Shown one piece after another: positions 10,425 through 22,189 of a stretch of 64,000 nt of DNA. Source of the DNA: Gonocerus acuteangulatus (taxonomy: Eukaryota; Arthropoda; Insecta; Hemiptera; Coreidae); NCBI GenBank assembly GCA_946811695.1, contig OX328125.1:94266760-94330759 (forward strand). The letters are read 5' to 3'. A program made the position numbers and the translations under genes. Under the pieces are notes generated by a model. The model saw only the letters and a list, made by a program, of their open reading frames with translations. It was not told the DNA's origin and made no database searches. Position 1 is the stretch's first letter. Each line of letters starts with the position of its first letter.

Positions 10425-12243
10425 AGTATATATAATTATAATTATCCGGACTACAAGGTCACTGAAAAGATGGACTAAAATCGACAGATCACTAAGGTAA
10501 ACCGACCTCAGAACCAAACAAAATACAGCATAAAAACTGGTTTAGGGTATTACAGTCAATTCAAATAAGTTGAAAATATGTCGGATTGAACGTGGCTTAG
10601 AGTAAGCAGACGTCTTCCAGGATGTTGTGGGTTGTATAAAATAAGGAGAAACCAAGAACTGTGCATAATTTTAGAAAGTCTTAATTTTATTATTATGTTT
10701 ATATTTCTAGACCTTTAGAAATATATTAAAAGCCATTGGCCCTGTGGGAAAGAAGAATATCTAAGAAAGAAAGTTATTCCTTTCAAGCCTTGAATAGGCT
10801 AAACTACCCTCAACTAGCAAATAGAAAATAAAAACATTAGAAATGAGCACTAAAGGTTTTTTTTAACGATTATTTTTATAACTTGTAACCGCAATTCATA
10901 ACAAGCATTCCTCGGTAATTAACGTAGGCGGCATAAGAATAATATTCAATAAGACTTAATTTTTTCATGGTTAGAAAAATATTTTAAAAATATTATTTCA
11001 TTACTGAAATTAAAGTTTTTAATTTAATTATTTGCAAATAGTTAATAGTTAGAGAGAAGGGGTGAGGCGGGGGGGGGGAGAAAGAAGAAAAACTAGGAGA
11101 GTCAAGATAACATTGAAATAAATGACATCGCTTAACCCTTAAGCGGTCAATGGTTGCAACGCCCCAGTAACTGGATACGCCAATGATTGCGGAAGTGTGA
11201 CGTAACAAGAGGAAGGTAACATCCCTCAGTAATTGGGTCGTATCACAAGAGGAAGGAACGCCGCCGAGGTACCTGTCTGTCTTGGATCTATTGTATGTAA
11301 TACAAGTAGGAAGGTCTGATCGAGAAAGATGATGCATTCTGTCGTGTCTCAAGGTGACATGTCAGCTAAGGTACAAATTATATCAAGTTAAAGAAAGTTG
11401 TTGGGTTTTTTTTTTTCAGAAAAGGAACTTATTTCAACAATAAATGTTCCTCTGTCGAATGTTTAAACACAAAGAATCGGCGTCCTATGTCATCGTGCAA
11501 CAAACTAAGAGTTTTCTCGTCGTGTAAAGTCAAACACAATTAACGATATTTGGTAATCTAAACAATACCACAAGCTAGGAATTATGTCCCACGAATTAAA
11601 AAAATATTGAATACACTTGAAGGAAATTCGTGATAGCTGAAAGAATTGAAATAGTGAATAATAGGGCCTAACCCGTTTTATAGGTTGCTTAACATAGAAT
11701 AACGAACGAAACCATTTTTAAAGCGATATCTGTAAGCGTTTTTGAGAATAGTGGAAAACAATGGTTTTGAAACTCATTTTCGCTTTGGGTACTTAGAATC
11801 ATAACATTCAATCGAAATATTTTCTACATGTTTGAAATTCATCTAAACTAAGATGGTCAAAGCTTTGTTACATTTGGAGAAAAAAATATTGTATTAAAAG
11901 ACATGAGAAGTTCTGGGATCTTCGTATATTTTCGTGAATATCTCGAAAACGGTTGGTAAATCGTGGTAAGTGAATGGTGACCACTCGAAAGCTTACTAAA
12001 TTCCCTACAAAGAAGATTCTAAAGCTATTTTCGATGGAGCGATGTCAATCGGCGAAATAAGTGCTTAAAGTGTTAGTTTTCTTCTTTCATTGCTGGAATG
12101 AAATGGTATCTTCGTAACATACCACGGGCCTATTGAAGTCCAATAATGTGTTAGCATTTATGGTCGACGATTTTTTGACGGCCATGATAAAGAGGAATTG
12201 CTTCCAGAAGCATTGTATTAAAAAACAATATATTAGCAGAAGA
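9678..12243. other. No gene; (TA)n tracts and an R2 fragment
   Basis: (TA)n blocks lie at about 10091-10134 and 10392-10421. A GC-richer patch at 10180-10260 (GCCCTTCGGTCATGCGGGC can fold) is not recognised. A poly-G stretch lies near 11070 and a T-run near 11408. 11690-12080 is a partial R2 copy (ACCATTTTTAAAGCGATATC, then GTTGGTAAATCG). The 119-codon minus frame at 10993-11352 has no motif. Confidence 0.55.
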
Positions 12244-12413
12244 GGCAACGGCCATAGCCACGTTGAATACACCGGTTCCCGTAGATCATCGAAGTTAAGC
12301 AACGTCGGGCGTGGTCAGTACCTGGATGGGTGACCGACCACGTGCTGTTGGTATTAGAAAAGGGTGGCAACCTGTAGATAGCCCGGCGCTAATAGCCAAA
12401 TAGTTGATGCGCC

Positions 12414-12466
<53 letters not shown>

Positions 12467-12479
12467 CATTAGTAGAAGA
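12232..12479 (+). mobile_element. 5S rRNA-derived SINE with target duplication
   Basis: The element is 12244-12467. Bases 12244-12352 match eukaryotic 5S rRNA closely: GCAACGGCCATAGCCACGTT at the start, GATCATCGAAGTTAAGCAAC and GTCGGGCGTGGTCAGTACCT in the middle (including the internal pol III promoter region) and CACGTGCTGTTGGTA at the end. About ten bases before CACGTGC are missing. A family-specific body follows (GGGTGGCAACCTGTAGATAG), then the shared tail GCCCGGCGCTAATAGCC...GATGCGCCGT and about 50 bp of poly-A. Flanks ATTAGCAGAAGA (12232-12243) and ATTAGTAGAAGA (12468-12479) are a 12-bp target duplication with one mismatch, showing retrotransposition. The length and tail rule out a functional 5S gene. 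It would depend on a LINE in trans. Confidence 0.9.
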
Positions 12480-13564
12480 ATGAAGTGCTTATTCAGTTCA
12501 AAAGAAAAACATATATTCATCAGTAAGCTTTGGGAAAGTAGTGGCAAGTAGTTAGCATTGTGCACTTCTCAAATTAGATTTCATGTAATACAATGTACAA
12601 CAGACTCATAATTTCTTATCTAATTGCGTTTATCCAGCACAATACGAAGCTCATAAAAATAAATTATGGCAATCGGTTTAACATTTTTAATTTAATTTCT
12701 TTAAACTGAATAATTTCGTCAATAGGCAAAGCACATAACAGATATTTGAAATTGTTTGATTAGTTTATTATGCACTGACAAAAGAAAACATATAATATAT
12801 AACAATATAATCCCAAATATTTATTATCTCATTTACAGCCGAAAGCTTCAAATCATTAGGGAATTAGACTAATTCAATGTAATTGTTAACCCGTACTATG
12901 AAGACGGATATTCCGTTTATTAATACTGTACTTGCACATAGTGGGACTGGGTAAAAATCCCAGCCAGGTGAGCGAATTAATTCAATTTGGAATGCTTTCA
13001 ATTTTATGGACTATTTTTTGAAGAGCATAACCGACATGCGCCCATGTTTTGGGATATGATATGATAAGGGAAGCGTGATATAGAAGCTCGGTAGACTGTA
13101 TAGGGAGGCGTCTGATGCTCGGGGCCTGTTGAATCGAATTTGCCGGTCCCGACACCTCAGAGGCCTACAGTACCACGCCCTACTCACCCCGGCTCTATAT
13201 TAGGGCGATAAAAACCGCAAACCCTTCCCAACCCGAGCAGCTGCCAAATATTCATAGAGAGCCTGAATACATTAAACACAACACTTCTCTGAAACCTTTC
13301 TGTCTAGCAATGAATATATTTAGCCGCTACATAAAGTAAGACCGACCACACTCAGATTAACCTTTGCATTCATGCACATAGGGAATGGACTCCAACTAGG
13401 CTTTGACATCGTCACAATGTTCCCAACATTAAAAATTGTATGTTAATGAAACCACTGTGATTTCAATTTGAAAATTTAATTTTTCCTAGAAAACGTAACA
13501 CGCCAGAGTAGGATTTGAATATAGAATCTCACATTTCACGGTTTTGGGCGTAGCCAATTACGAT
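12480..13564. other. No recognised gene
   Basis: AT-rich. A GC-richer patch at about 13060-13220 (CTCGGGGCCTGTTGAATCG, CTCACCCCGGCTCTATATT) stands out but shows no frame or RNA fold I can name. Confidence 0.5.
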
Positions 13565-14224
13565 ACTGAGACCAGAGTTGTGTAAACATGAATTAAAATG
13601 TAATTCAAATTATATTTGAATTATGAATTACATTTTTTAATTGTAATTGAAAAGTGTGAAAAGATCAATTACAGTAATTGAAAAAATAATTCAATTTGGA
13701 TTAACTGTATTTCAATTAAATATAACTCAAGTATTTGAATTACGTAGTTATTTGAAATAAGTGTTGACTAAATTTGAATTACAATGTAATTCAAATGATA
13801 TTTGAATTATGAATTACATTTTTTTTTTATTGTAATTGAAAAGGCTTAAAATATTAATTACAGGTGCTAATTACCCTAGCAGTCGAAGCACCCCGAAAAA
13901 AAGGGGGAAAAAATTAATATCAATTACAGTAATATAAAAAAAACTTGTAATTCAATTACAATTCTTGATAAAATTTATATTTTAATTTCTGACTTTCATA
14001 ATACACTTATAATTGAAATACATACAATTATAATTGTACATTCAATTACGTATTTAATGCTTCAATTACATTACAGGATTACAACGTAATTATAATTCAC
14101 GTTTTAATTGAACTATTATTCTTGGTGTAATTCTAATTCATTAACTACAAATACAATGTAATCGTAATTCGTAATTCTAAATTCAATTACCATACGCCCT
14201 ACAATGACTGAGACTCATTAATAC
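13565..14224. mobile_element. hAT-type MITE with perfect 8-bp target duplication
   Basis: The element spans 13573-14216. It starts CAGAGTTGTGTAAACATGAA and its end, read on the minus strand, starts CATTGTAGGGCGTATGG. The interior is built from variants of AATTACATTTTAATTG and TTGAATTACA in both orientations, giving a strongly self-complementary 644-bp element. Flanks ACTGAGAC at 13565-13572 and 14217-14224 are identical 8-bp target duplications, the hallmark of hAT (also P and Merlin) transposition. CA-start termini favour hAT. It has no coding capacity, so it is non-autonomous. An internal GC-rich scrap (about 13868-13910, AGCACCCCG) is not self-complementary. Confidence 0.85.
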
Positions 14225-14339
14225 ATGGGATGTTAATACAACTAGCGCAGGGAAAACTTCAAAAACACGGCACAGTATTAAATTTATCTGATAAAGCGTT
14301 GACTCAACTGGGCGAATTAAGTTAACATTCTGTCATACG

Positions 14340-14540
14340 AATTTCAGAAGGATTGGATCATGTTAATTTGTAAATAACCAACCTAAATTATGGACCTTCT
14401 GAGAAAACTACTCAGTTGTAGCCTCACTGAGATGCTGCAGTAAGGTGATATTTTTTTTTTCAAATTGTTTGGACTCAATACAACCGAACTATTTCCGATA
14501 TAGGTCTATTTAGGTTCCATTTCTTAATTGCTATTAACTG
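14340..14540. repeat. Diverged relative of the 4351-4629 element
   Basis: GGATTGGATCATGTTAATTT, CTTCTGAGAAAACTACTC and the 3' TTTAGGTTCCATTTCTTAAT correspond, with gaps, to the TIR element at 4351-4629. Confidence 0.5.
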
Positions 14541-15909
14541 CAAGGAACGAATTCTTCACATTTCAATCAACGGCGCCGGGGGAATTATAAGAAACGGGCG
14601 ATTCTGCCTCATGTTTCTGGCGGGTTGAATTTTCTTTAAAAAAAGGATTTGAAGACAAAATGGGATCATATTTTAGAAATTTAGTTTTCCTCAAACATAG
14701 TCAATGAATTTGATAAAAAAATAAACTTTGCAACAACTCACCGAGGGTGAATATTACCCGGCTTTTATTCCATAACGTAAAGCATACTAAACGGGATTTG
14801 TAAGAAAATAAAAAAAGGAAATATTTATTTAAAACTACATAAAATACATAATAGGAAAATTGTTCATTCAAGAATCAACACAGCTACAGAGGGGAAAATA
14901 CATTTAAATAAATATAGTTCAGCTGAAAAACAACGAAAAAGAGAACGCGTTTTATTCAAGCAGAATATAATAAAAGACCAGAACGAAACAAAAATAATAA
15001 TGAAAAATAAACCTAGAACTCGTAATAAAAATAATTTAGAGAAACCCTTCCACAATATACGTACGAGTATAAGCTAAAAACTCTGGGATACCACACTTTT
15101 CAGAACAAGTAAAATATTTACATTCATAAAGATAAGGCACTTCTTATCAGTGAGATTTCAAAAAAGAAAAGAAATTATAAATGTTTTAACAGTGCCAGCA
15201 AATAAAGAAATCAGCTGAGTAAACAATGACGGAATCCCAAGGTAAAATAATTAATCCCTGTACATTATTACTTAAAATTCTTCAAACTAAAATCTATATA
15301 GTAGCGATAAAACATTTATTTTGGCAAATTAATGCGAAATATCTGCAATTTCAAAGGAAACAGTTTTACTTATCGCCAGGAAACTAATTGTATGTTTAAT
15401 ATATCGGGAAAATTGCCTAAAAAGGCTCTGTATTATTACTATTATTCCAATATGTTTATTGTGGCATATGACTAAACCTAAAAGTGGCAGATATTGAATG
15501 ATTAAAAAGAAAATTACTTTAGTTCCAAATCGTTAATTACTTGCTATTGAACGACATTTTAGGACCGCATGACTAAAAATATTTCTGGTGAAATTTAAAT
15601 GATTTTTTTTTCAGTTATATTAAAATGATGTTCTGATTTTGCAAAAGATAACAGAGGCATCGAAGTTTAAGAATTTGAAGACCTTGCGTCAAATAAGATG
15701 AGACTTAAAACCAAAAGTACTGAAATCATAATGAACAGGTCGCTTTCCAAGAGGAAGATTCTTATGAAATACTTGGATTAATAGAGTATTAAGAACTTTA
15801 AAATATAAGCCGCAATATTTGATTAGATTATTTTATTTCTTCTTAACTTCAAAATTATGTTTATACATTCCATTCTATTCATCTGTGTGATTCTATTATT
15901 TATTTTCGC

Positions 15910-15910
<1 letters not shown>
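14541..15910. other. No recognised feature
   Basis: AT-rich DNA without repeated termini or conserved frames. The 63-codon minus frame at 14864-15055 is hydrophobic but has no recognisable motif. Confidence 0.5.

Positions 15911-15997
<87 letters not shown>
15911..15997. repeat. (TA)n microsatellite
   Basis: About 87 bp of nearly pure TA; both strands read as Ile-Tyr, which explains the local open frames. Confidence 0.95.
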
Positions 15998-16006
<9 letters not shown>

Positions 16007-16329
16007 GAACGGCTTCTTTCTCCAGCGGTGTCGCTCCTCTCTCCATCGCAATATTTCGTCGGGTTCATCTCCGACTTCTTCAGGCTGCTATGTGTCGTCC
16101 TCGGTGGTTATCAAGGGAATGAATTTTTCCCGGATTTTCCCTCCTTTAAAGCCCTGCTTCGTAGACTATGCGGGCCAATGGAGTAGGGGGTCCGTGGGCC
16201 AATAGGGCTCGAGGGCTGTCTTCGTCACGACACATAGCAGCCTGAAGAAGTCGGAGATGAACCCGACGAAATATTGCGATGGAGAGAGGAGCGACACCGC
16301 TGGAGAAAGAAGCCGTTCCATACATACAT
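15998..16329. repeat. Inverted repeat with a hammerhead-like motif in each arm
   Basis: Arms 15998-16098 and 16227-16329 are near-identical reverse complements around a 128-bp spacer, flanked on both outer sides by (TA)n. Each arm contains GCAGCCTGAAGAAGTCGGAG, then CCCGACGAAATATTG (plus strand at 16237-16275; minus strand at about 16048-16088). CTGAAGA and GAAA are both hammerhead core segments, GTCGG/CCGAC makes stem II, and CAGC can pair with GCTG near 16310 as stem I. A proper UH cleavage triplet is not evident before that GCTG. Probably a mirrored Penelope-like terminal repeat. The spacer contains no motif. Confidence 0.6.
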
Positions 16330-16355
16330 GTGATACCCAGCGATGCAATTTAAAA

Positions 16356-16360
<5 letters not shown>

Positions 16361-16404
<44 letters not shown>
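16361..16404. repeat. (TA)n microsatellite
   Basis: Pure TA tract closing the outer side of the inverted repeat. Confidence 0.95.
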
Positions 16405-16408
<4 letters not shown>

Positions 16409-17400
16409 CATTAATATAAATATCTATATATTTATTTATTTCTATTGGATTTATTGGTTTTTAGTATTATTTATGTCAATTTTATATTTCCTGACCATTA
16501 ACCTCATTTATTGTTAATTTTTAACTTATGTTTATATTTAACTACCCATATAACATAGAAAACTAAAATATATGTAGTATTCATTTTATGGAACATGTAG
16601 ACGATAAATTCCCACTTTTCAGAGTTATCTTAATGAGAGACAGGCACATATACATGACGTGTTTTTTTTGTGACATTAGGGCTGTAAAACGTCCAAATTT
16701 CTTGTTAGCACTTATACATTGCGTCATAAATGAGTTTACCCACATTCTTTATAGACGTTAAAAGGATAATGTGAAATAGGTGGATCAATTTTGTACAAGC
16801 GGGGTTAACAAACGCTAAAACCACCAAGGTATTATTTGTTTACAATAAGAGATCCTAAACTAAATCTTAGAAGATAAGAAATTAGTTCTATTAAGCCGGG
16901 AGAACACTAAGAAAGGCTTTGCCGGGGGGGGGGGATATCAGGGATTTGGATGAAGGCTGATCTTAAGGTCAGCTGATGGAAGCAGATTGCTGAGGAAAAG
17001 TAAGCCCAAGTAATCAGTGGCTCTCAGCCTTGACACCAAATATCTAGAAAATGAGAGATCACAGCAGTCTGGAGGGTCTCAGATTCTAGTACTAATTCTA
17101 GTCATTACAAAATAAAAATGCTGTCTGACAAGAGCGGCTTCATCTTGGACCCTTTCCATATTATGCTCATCCCCGGTTAGTACTGGTATTATTTTTCCCA
17201 GTAAACCTAAATTCATAAACTCAGTTTATTGTTAAATAAATGTAAATACTTGATAGAATGACTTGTCTGTGAAAAGCCAGGTGCAAAAACTGCTCTCAAT
17301 TGTAGTGCGTCAAATGTATCAATTGTAGGCGAAAATAAAGACCCACACTACCTGTTACTCGAATTGGAACGGAGTGTAACAAAAATGCAAAACTCTTTCT
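16405..17400. other. No recognised feature
   Basis: AT-rich, one poly-G run near 16925. No motif-bearing frame. Confidence 0.5.
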
Positions 17401-17549
17401 CATTTATGATTATTATTTATTTAATGCTTACAAGATTTGAATCTTTTAGCATGGGGAGGGTTTAATTAAATTACTATTTAATTTTGTTAGTGCTAAAAGA
17501 TTCAAATCTTGTAAGCATTAAATAAATAAGTAAATAATATAACATTCAT
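17401..17549. repeat. Hairpin element, arms about 50 bp
   Basis: 17401-17451 (TTAATGCTTACAAGATTTGA then ATCTTTTAGCA) pairs with 17491-17549 (TGCTAAAAGATTCAAATCTT then GTAAGCATTAAATAAATAA) around about 40 bp of spacer. Foldback or MITE remnant. Confidence 0.75.
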
Positions 17550-18409
17550 GATTAATAACTAAATTTTCAAACTCATTCTAGTGCTAGAAGCCATTAAAAA
17601 TTTAAAGCGCGTGAACTGTTAGTAAAACCTCCAATGGAAAGAAACCAACATTTCCGAAACTTCCCGGTCCTATCAAAATTTAAGCATCAAACATTTTAAA
17701 GAATTTTTTTTGAATGATCACTTTCACTTATACTTGAAAAAATAAAGAAAAAATCCAAAAATTGGCGTCTCTGTTAATTAAACTTTTTTTTTTTAATACC
17801 TCCTCATTTCCCAACACAATCAAACTTTACGAATCCTAGTTTCGGTAATTATGGAATATGTAGACCAAATTTCAGTTCCACTAAGTTTCCTGTCTCTCTA
17901 GGAAGGTCAAAACAGGCTATGAAGTAAAGGTTTATGTTTCTATCAACATAATTTAGAATCATTCTCTTTGTACATTAAACAATATATGAGCCTCAAAATT
18001 TCTTAGTTAACACGAAATGAGCACTTATTTTAAGGAATTTAATATCAAAGGAATAAATGTTTTTCCTGGTTCATTAAATGCATCTTGGACCTTAGATATA
18101 AGATAATTTCAATGTCATGAATTTTCAAGCCGAGTAGTGATTGTGCAATCACTTCTTCTGGCACTCAAGAATTGTATTAAACCACTTCATATTTAAATAA
18201 ATAATGGTAATCAAAAAATAAGTTCGTGGAAAATTTCATCGCGGTCTCTTAAGATCCACAAATATCCGTAGGCAAGAATTATTCAAAGTATCATTTTTTT
18301 GTAAAATAAAAGAGAGTTATGATTACAAAATAAATAAAATTGCAATTTATTTTTCTATATGAGAAATAATTTTCATGATCATGCAAACTTCAGTTTATGG
18401 ACAAATTAA
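17550..18409. other. No recognised feature
   Basis: AT-rich; a diverged R2-like fragment may lie at 17800-17950 (CCAAATTTCAGTTCCACTAA), nothing else. Confidence 0.45.
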
Positions 18410-18880
18410 ATGAAATTACGTGAAAACCAATTGTTAGCGCGGTTCCTCCCTCCCGGCGTATATATTTCTGGCGTCCCTAAGAGTTCGATTTTGATGAAAT
18501 TTGGTACAAAAATCCGTCGTCCAATTTGAAAGGTCAAGTTCGTTAACCAGCAAAATCCGCCTACTGGAAGATGGCGTTTGGGGCGAAATTCGCGCAAAAA
18601 AAATCGTAACGCTTACGTTTTTGAGTTCATATGTTTGTAAGAACTCGTTTTATAGACTTCTAGGGCTAGTAAAACAAATGAAACCATTTTTAAGGCGATA
18701 GCTTTAACCGTTTCTGAGAAAATCGGAAATAAAAGTTGTTAAATCAAGTTTTTGGTTTGGGTAAGTGGGTAGAAATTATTTGAAAGCTTTATAAATTCTC
18801 TACAAAAATGATTCTGAAACAATTTTTGATTAGGTGATGTCAATCGGAGAAATAAGTGCTTAAACTTTGAAGTAATTGAT
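18410..18880. repeat. Interspersed repeat R2, inverted copy
   Basis: Reverse orientation of the 1540 copy for the first half (TTTGATGAAATTTGGTACAA, GGTCAAGTTCGTTAACCAGC) and matching 11690-12080 in the second half (ACCATTTTTAAGGCGATAGC, GTGATGTCAATCGGAGAAAT). It is the most complete view of this family. No gene. Confidence 0.65.
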
Positions 18881-19982
18881 TTCGTTTATTCGAACGGTTC
18901 TTTTTGTCTGTTTTTATTCCTTGTTATTTTTTAATTGCTTATAGTTGGATAATGTATTTGACAATAAAACAGATTAGGTAAAATAAGAAAAACAATTCAT
19001 TGTTAGAAATATAGCTTGCCAGGAGAAAGAGATTCGATGACGTCTTTTGAATATTTTCAATTGCCTCCATGCTGTTGTTTTTTTTATTTTATTTTTTAAT
19101 TGTTTTTATTTGTGGAATCATTACTATAGTAAAAGAACACAGGTATATGTGAAAAATTTTGATATTTTCCAATTCATTGAAACGTATGAAATGAAGAATC
19201 GGTAGAAGAGGATTCTAGGGTCTGGCGGACCCGACCAGGTAAAGTCATAAAACCCTTTGAACAAAGGCCGAGGAAAATATTATCTGTTTCTATTCTAAGC
19301 TTTTCAAATGACAATAGGGATATGAACAGGAACCGCGCTAAGATGATGCAGTTCCTGCGAGTCAGACTTTTTTTTCTATAGATTTAATGGTTTCTTTTAA
19401 AACAATATCAGGAGCTGTCAACAACTCCCGTAAAGGAGTGTCTACAAAAAATAATAACTTCGGAGTGACAATATAAATCTAGAGCAGGAGAACGTTATTA
19501 TACAATATCAAAAGTCATCTCATAAATGGGATCTCAAAAGTAAAAGTGAAGCCACATACTGGCGACCTTTCTTCACATATTGGTGTTATAAGGGTTTTAG
19601 GCTGTTATCGTCACCTGGCCCGGTTACCTATATGGCAAACCTGGTTATAATTTCTTGAAATTTCCCTTCTTAAATCAGTTAAGACACGAGATATGTGTAG
19701 CAGTAACTGGCTAAAACAGAGTAGCTGCCGAACAGGCTGGTAAGGGAAACCCTTAATTCTTTATTTTAGTGCATTATTCGGTTTTCTGCCGATTCGTAAA
19801 AGTATAATTTATCTTAAGCATTAATAAAATAAATCTTTAAAGGAAAAGAGGTACGCATAAAGAATAAAACAAATACCATTTCGCCAAGACTTCACCACAG
19901 ACGCATTTACAAGTTAGTCAGTCTATTGTAATGACATTAGGTTTAGACGCAAAAATTAACAGACAATCCTTAATAACTGGTA
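18881..19982. other. No recognised feature
   Basis: AT-rich with T-runs near 19077 and 19370; no motif or repeat terminus seen. Confidence 0.5.
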
Positions 19983-20925
19983 CAGTGAAGCCTCTCTATA
20001 TACAGTGGCTCTCTGGGAGAACCAATGTTGTCCACTATAGAGAGGTGTCCGCTATAGAGGGGTTGGTGAAGATGGATACGTACCGAATTTGTACATTTAA
20101 TTCATGTTTTAATTAACCATTTAATAATTACCCATAACAAGTTTTTTTTTTAAGTATATAGAAAGAAGTTCAATAAGTATAAACTTAAAAAAAGTTTTTA
20201 TTCTAAAAAGTTTAAAGCATAAAGAAGTTCTTAGTTCTCGGACAACATTTTTGTTGTTGAACAATTTTCCGTCCATTTCTTCAAAATTTCATCTTTCTCT
20301 TTCAATATTTCTGCTGTTTGTGTTTTCCCTATCTTAAAAAACTCGGCAACTTTACGCATACCACATTTTTCGCGATTGGAAAATGTTCGTCAATTTTTTC
20401 TTTACGTGTCAGAGATTTTCGATTAGTCATATTGAAGAGAAAGCACGCTACTTACTCAACCAGAGCTAAAAACCAACTGAAAAGTGAAGAGAGGGAAGTT
20501 CTGCGGAAGGAATGTGAACCGAACAGAGTTATGGAATATTCCCGGAACCGTGATACCGCGTAGGGAAAACAATAGTAATCTCCCAGCGGGGAAATCATAT
20601 GCTTCTGCTGAAAAGGAAGGGGTTCGTGTAGTGAAATTCCTAGGAAGATATTACTAGTCACTATTCTGTATATATATATTATTCTTACAAAGAGTTTGTT
20701 ATTGTTAACGCATTTTTCTGGAAACCTGCGCCGATGGGAACGCTTCTATAAATAACATTAGCTGTAATTGTCCGTTAGTAAGGAGGCAAAAAATCAGGTT
20801 TTTCTGTCCGTGTCCTTTGTACAGAGGTGTCCGCAATATAGAGGTTTATTTTACCTATAGAAAAATTCGGGACTGTGAGAAAACGTCCGTTAATAAAGGT
20901 GTCCGTTAAGGGAGGTTTCACTGTA
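19981..20925. mobile_element. pogo/Tigger-like element, internally deleted
   Basis: The element is 19983-20923, flanked by TA on both sides. Ends CAGTGAAGCCTCTCTATATA and, reversed, CAGTGAAACCTCCCTTAACG are terminal inverted repeats of the pogo/Tigger type. Subterminal GTGTCCGCTATAGAGG and GTGTCCGCAATATAGAGG repeats (with GTCCGTTAATAAAGGTGTCC) are also typical. The 941-bp length compares with more than 2 kb for autonomous members. The remaining coding piece is 20231-20430 on the minus strand. Confidence 0.85.
20231..20430 (-). pseudogene. pogo-like transposase N-terminal fragment
   Basis: The minus strand starts ATG (20430) with MTNRKSLTRKEKIDEHFPIA, then after one frame change MRKVAEFFKIGKTQTAEILK and EKDEILKKWTENCSTTKM to a stop at 20231. 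RKVAEFFxIGKTQxxxILKxKxEIL is the first helix-turn-helix of CENP-B/pogo transposases, which binds the element's terminal repeats. The second DNA-binding region and the DDE catalytic domain are absent. Broken by a frameshift, so non-functional. Confidence 0.75.
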
Positions 20926-22036
20926 TATTGATAGACCATATTTCATTCGGATATTAATGTTTGGTGCGCTTAAATCATTATCGATTAAAATCAGCTGACG
21001 AGTTGGTGCCATTGTTCATTGCTTCAGTGATAGTGTGCCCCTGATAGCTTGCTTTAGTTTTGTGTAAATACAATGAAAGAATACTCCTGATGTGACACTA
21101 ATGGTGTGAAAACAGTACGGCAGTTATTGAAGAATATTTATTAATCCACGAGTATACCGATATAAAGATGGTTACAGGGAATAAGTTAGTAAGTGAGAAA
21201 ATGGGCAAAAAGAGTTAAGTGCATTAAGATTATCTCCAAAGGCTCATGGATAGTGTAAAGAAATCACAAGCTCACATCCTTCATTATTTGTGACACATAA
21301 AGATGTGTGTTTCTTGGCATACCGTTAAATAGCCTGTTTCCTATGTTAATTCTCTGTTAAAGGCCCTAAAAAGTTGTGATTTTGAACTTAATGTTGTGAC
21401 GTAAGAAGCGGTTTAATAGGGTCAATATTGAATAATTATGATTTTTTTTAAAACTTTCTCCGTAGCTTATATATCTTTATCTTTTATTAATTTCGAAGGT
21501 ATATTACCTTAACTAAGGTACAAAGGACTACCCTTTGAGCCAATGAAAGCAATTCTGGCCGGCTAGACTATGTCCTTGTTTCCAATACACATTAGCCACT
21601 CCTTCAAACCTTGGTTTAATAAAGCCTCAATGAAGGTTTAGTTAGGCCATACAACTCATATTCCATTCACCTTCATTCTACAGTTCATTCATAATCAACC
21701 GTATCAGCTGACATTACACATCCATGGAACTATAGGAAAATTAATTAAAAATAGACTCACCGGGGAGTAAGTTTTCAATTTTTTTTTATTCTGTGTTCCG
21801 CTTCCCTGTCGATAACACAACGTATTTGGTTGGAAACCATATTGCTTGCTGGTATATGTGCAAAGGTACGTGTTAAGGTTTTAAATGAAAATATCACTGA
21901 ACTAGCTGAATACCCGTGCTTCACCACGGCCGATAAGAAGTTTTTATATTGCGTTAAATAAGGTATGATCAAAATTAACGCTACTACATCATTTTGTACA
22001 GCTTATTATTGGACATTAGAATTACCCAGGAAACAC
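20924..22036. other. No recognised gene
   Basis: AT-rich. No convincing exon. TAACACGTTAAGG-type short words only. Confidence 0.5.
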
Positions 22037-22083
22037 CATGTGGAGGTAACCTTGTGGAGGTAACCATGTGGAGGTAACCATGC
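22037..22083. repeat. Short tandem repeat, unit 14-15 bp x 3
   Basis: CCATGTGGAGGTAAC is repeated three times with one substitution (CTTGTGG), ending CATG. Confidence 0.85.
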
Positions 22084-22189
22084 TTGTTCCCGTTGGGGAG
22101 TAAAAAAATTAACAACAACTACTTAAAAAGTTAGGTAAACAGAGTCAAATACACGTTGAAACGAATAAAACTAACAACTTTAAAGTTTT

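Noticed and set aside
10993..11352. 119-codon minus-strand gene
   Set aside because: Serine/proline-rich chance frame over a poly-G tract and short repeats; no family resemblance.
12244..12352. Functional 5S rRNA gene
   Set aside because: About ten bases are missing and the sequence runs into a SINE body and poly-A within a target duplication, without a T-run terminator.
15857..16186. Protein with long Ile-Tyr repeats
   Set aside because: It is a read through (TA)n; the same tract is open on both strands. This applies to all similar frames (9.3, 10.1, 36.4, 39.7, 40.1, 45.7, 59.5 and 60.2 kb).
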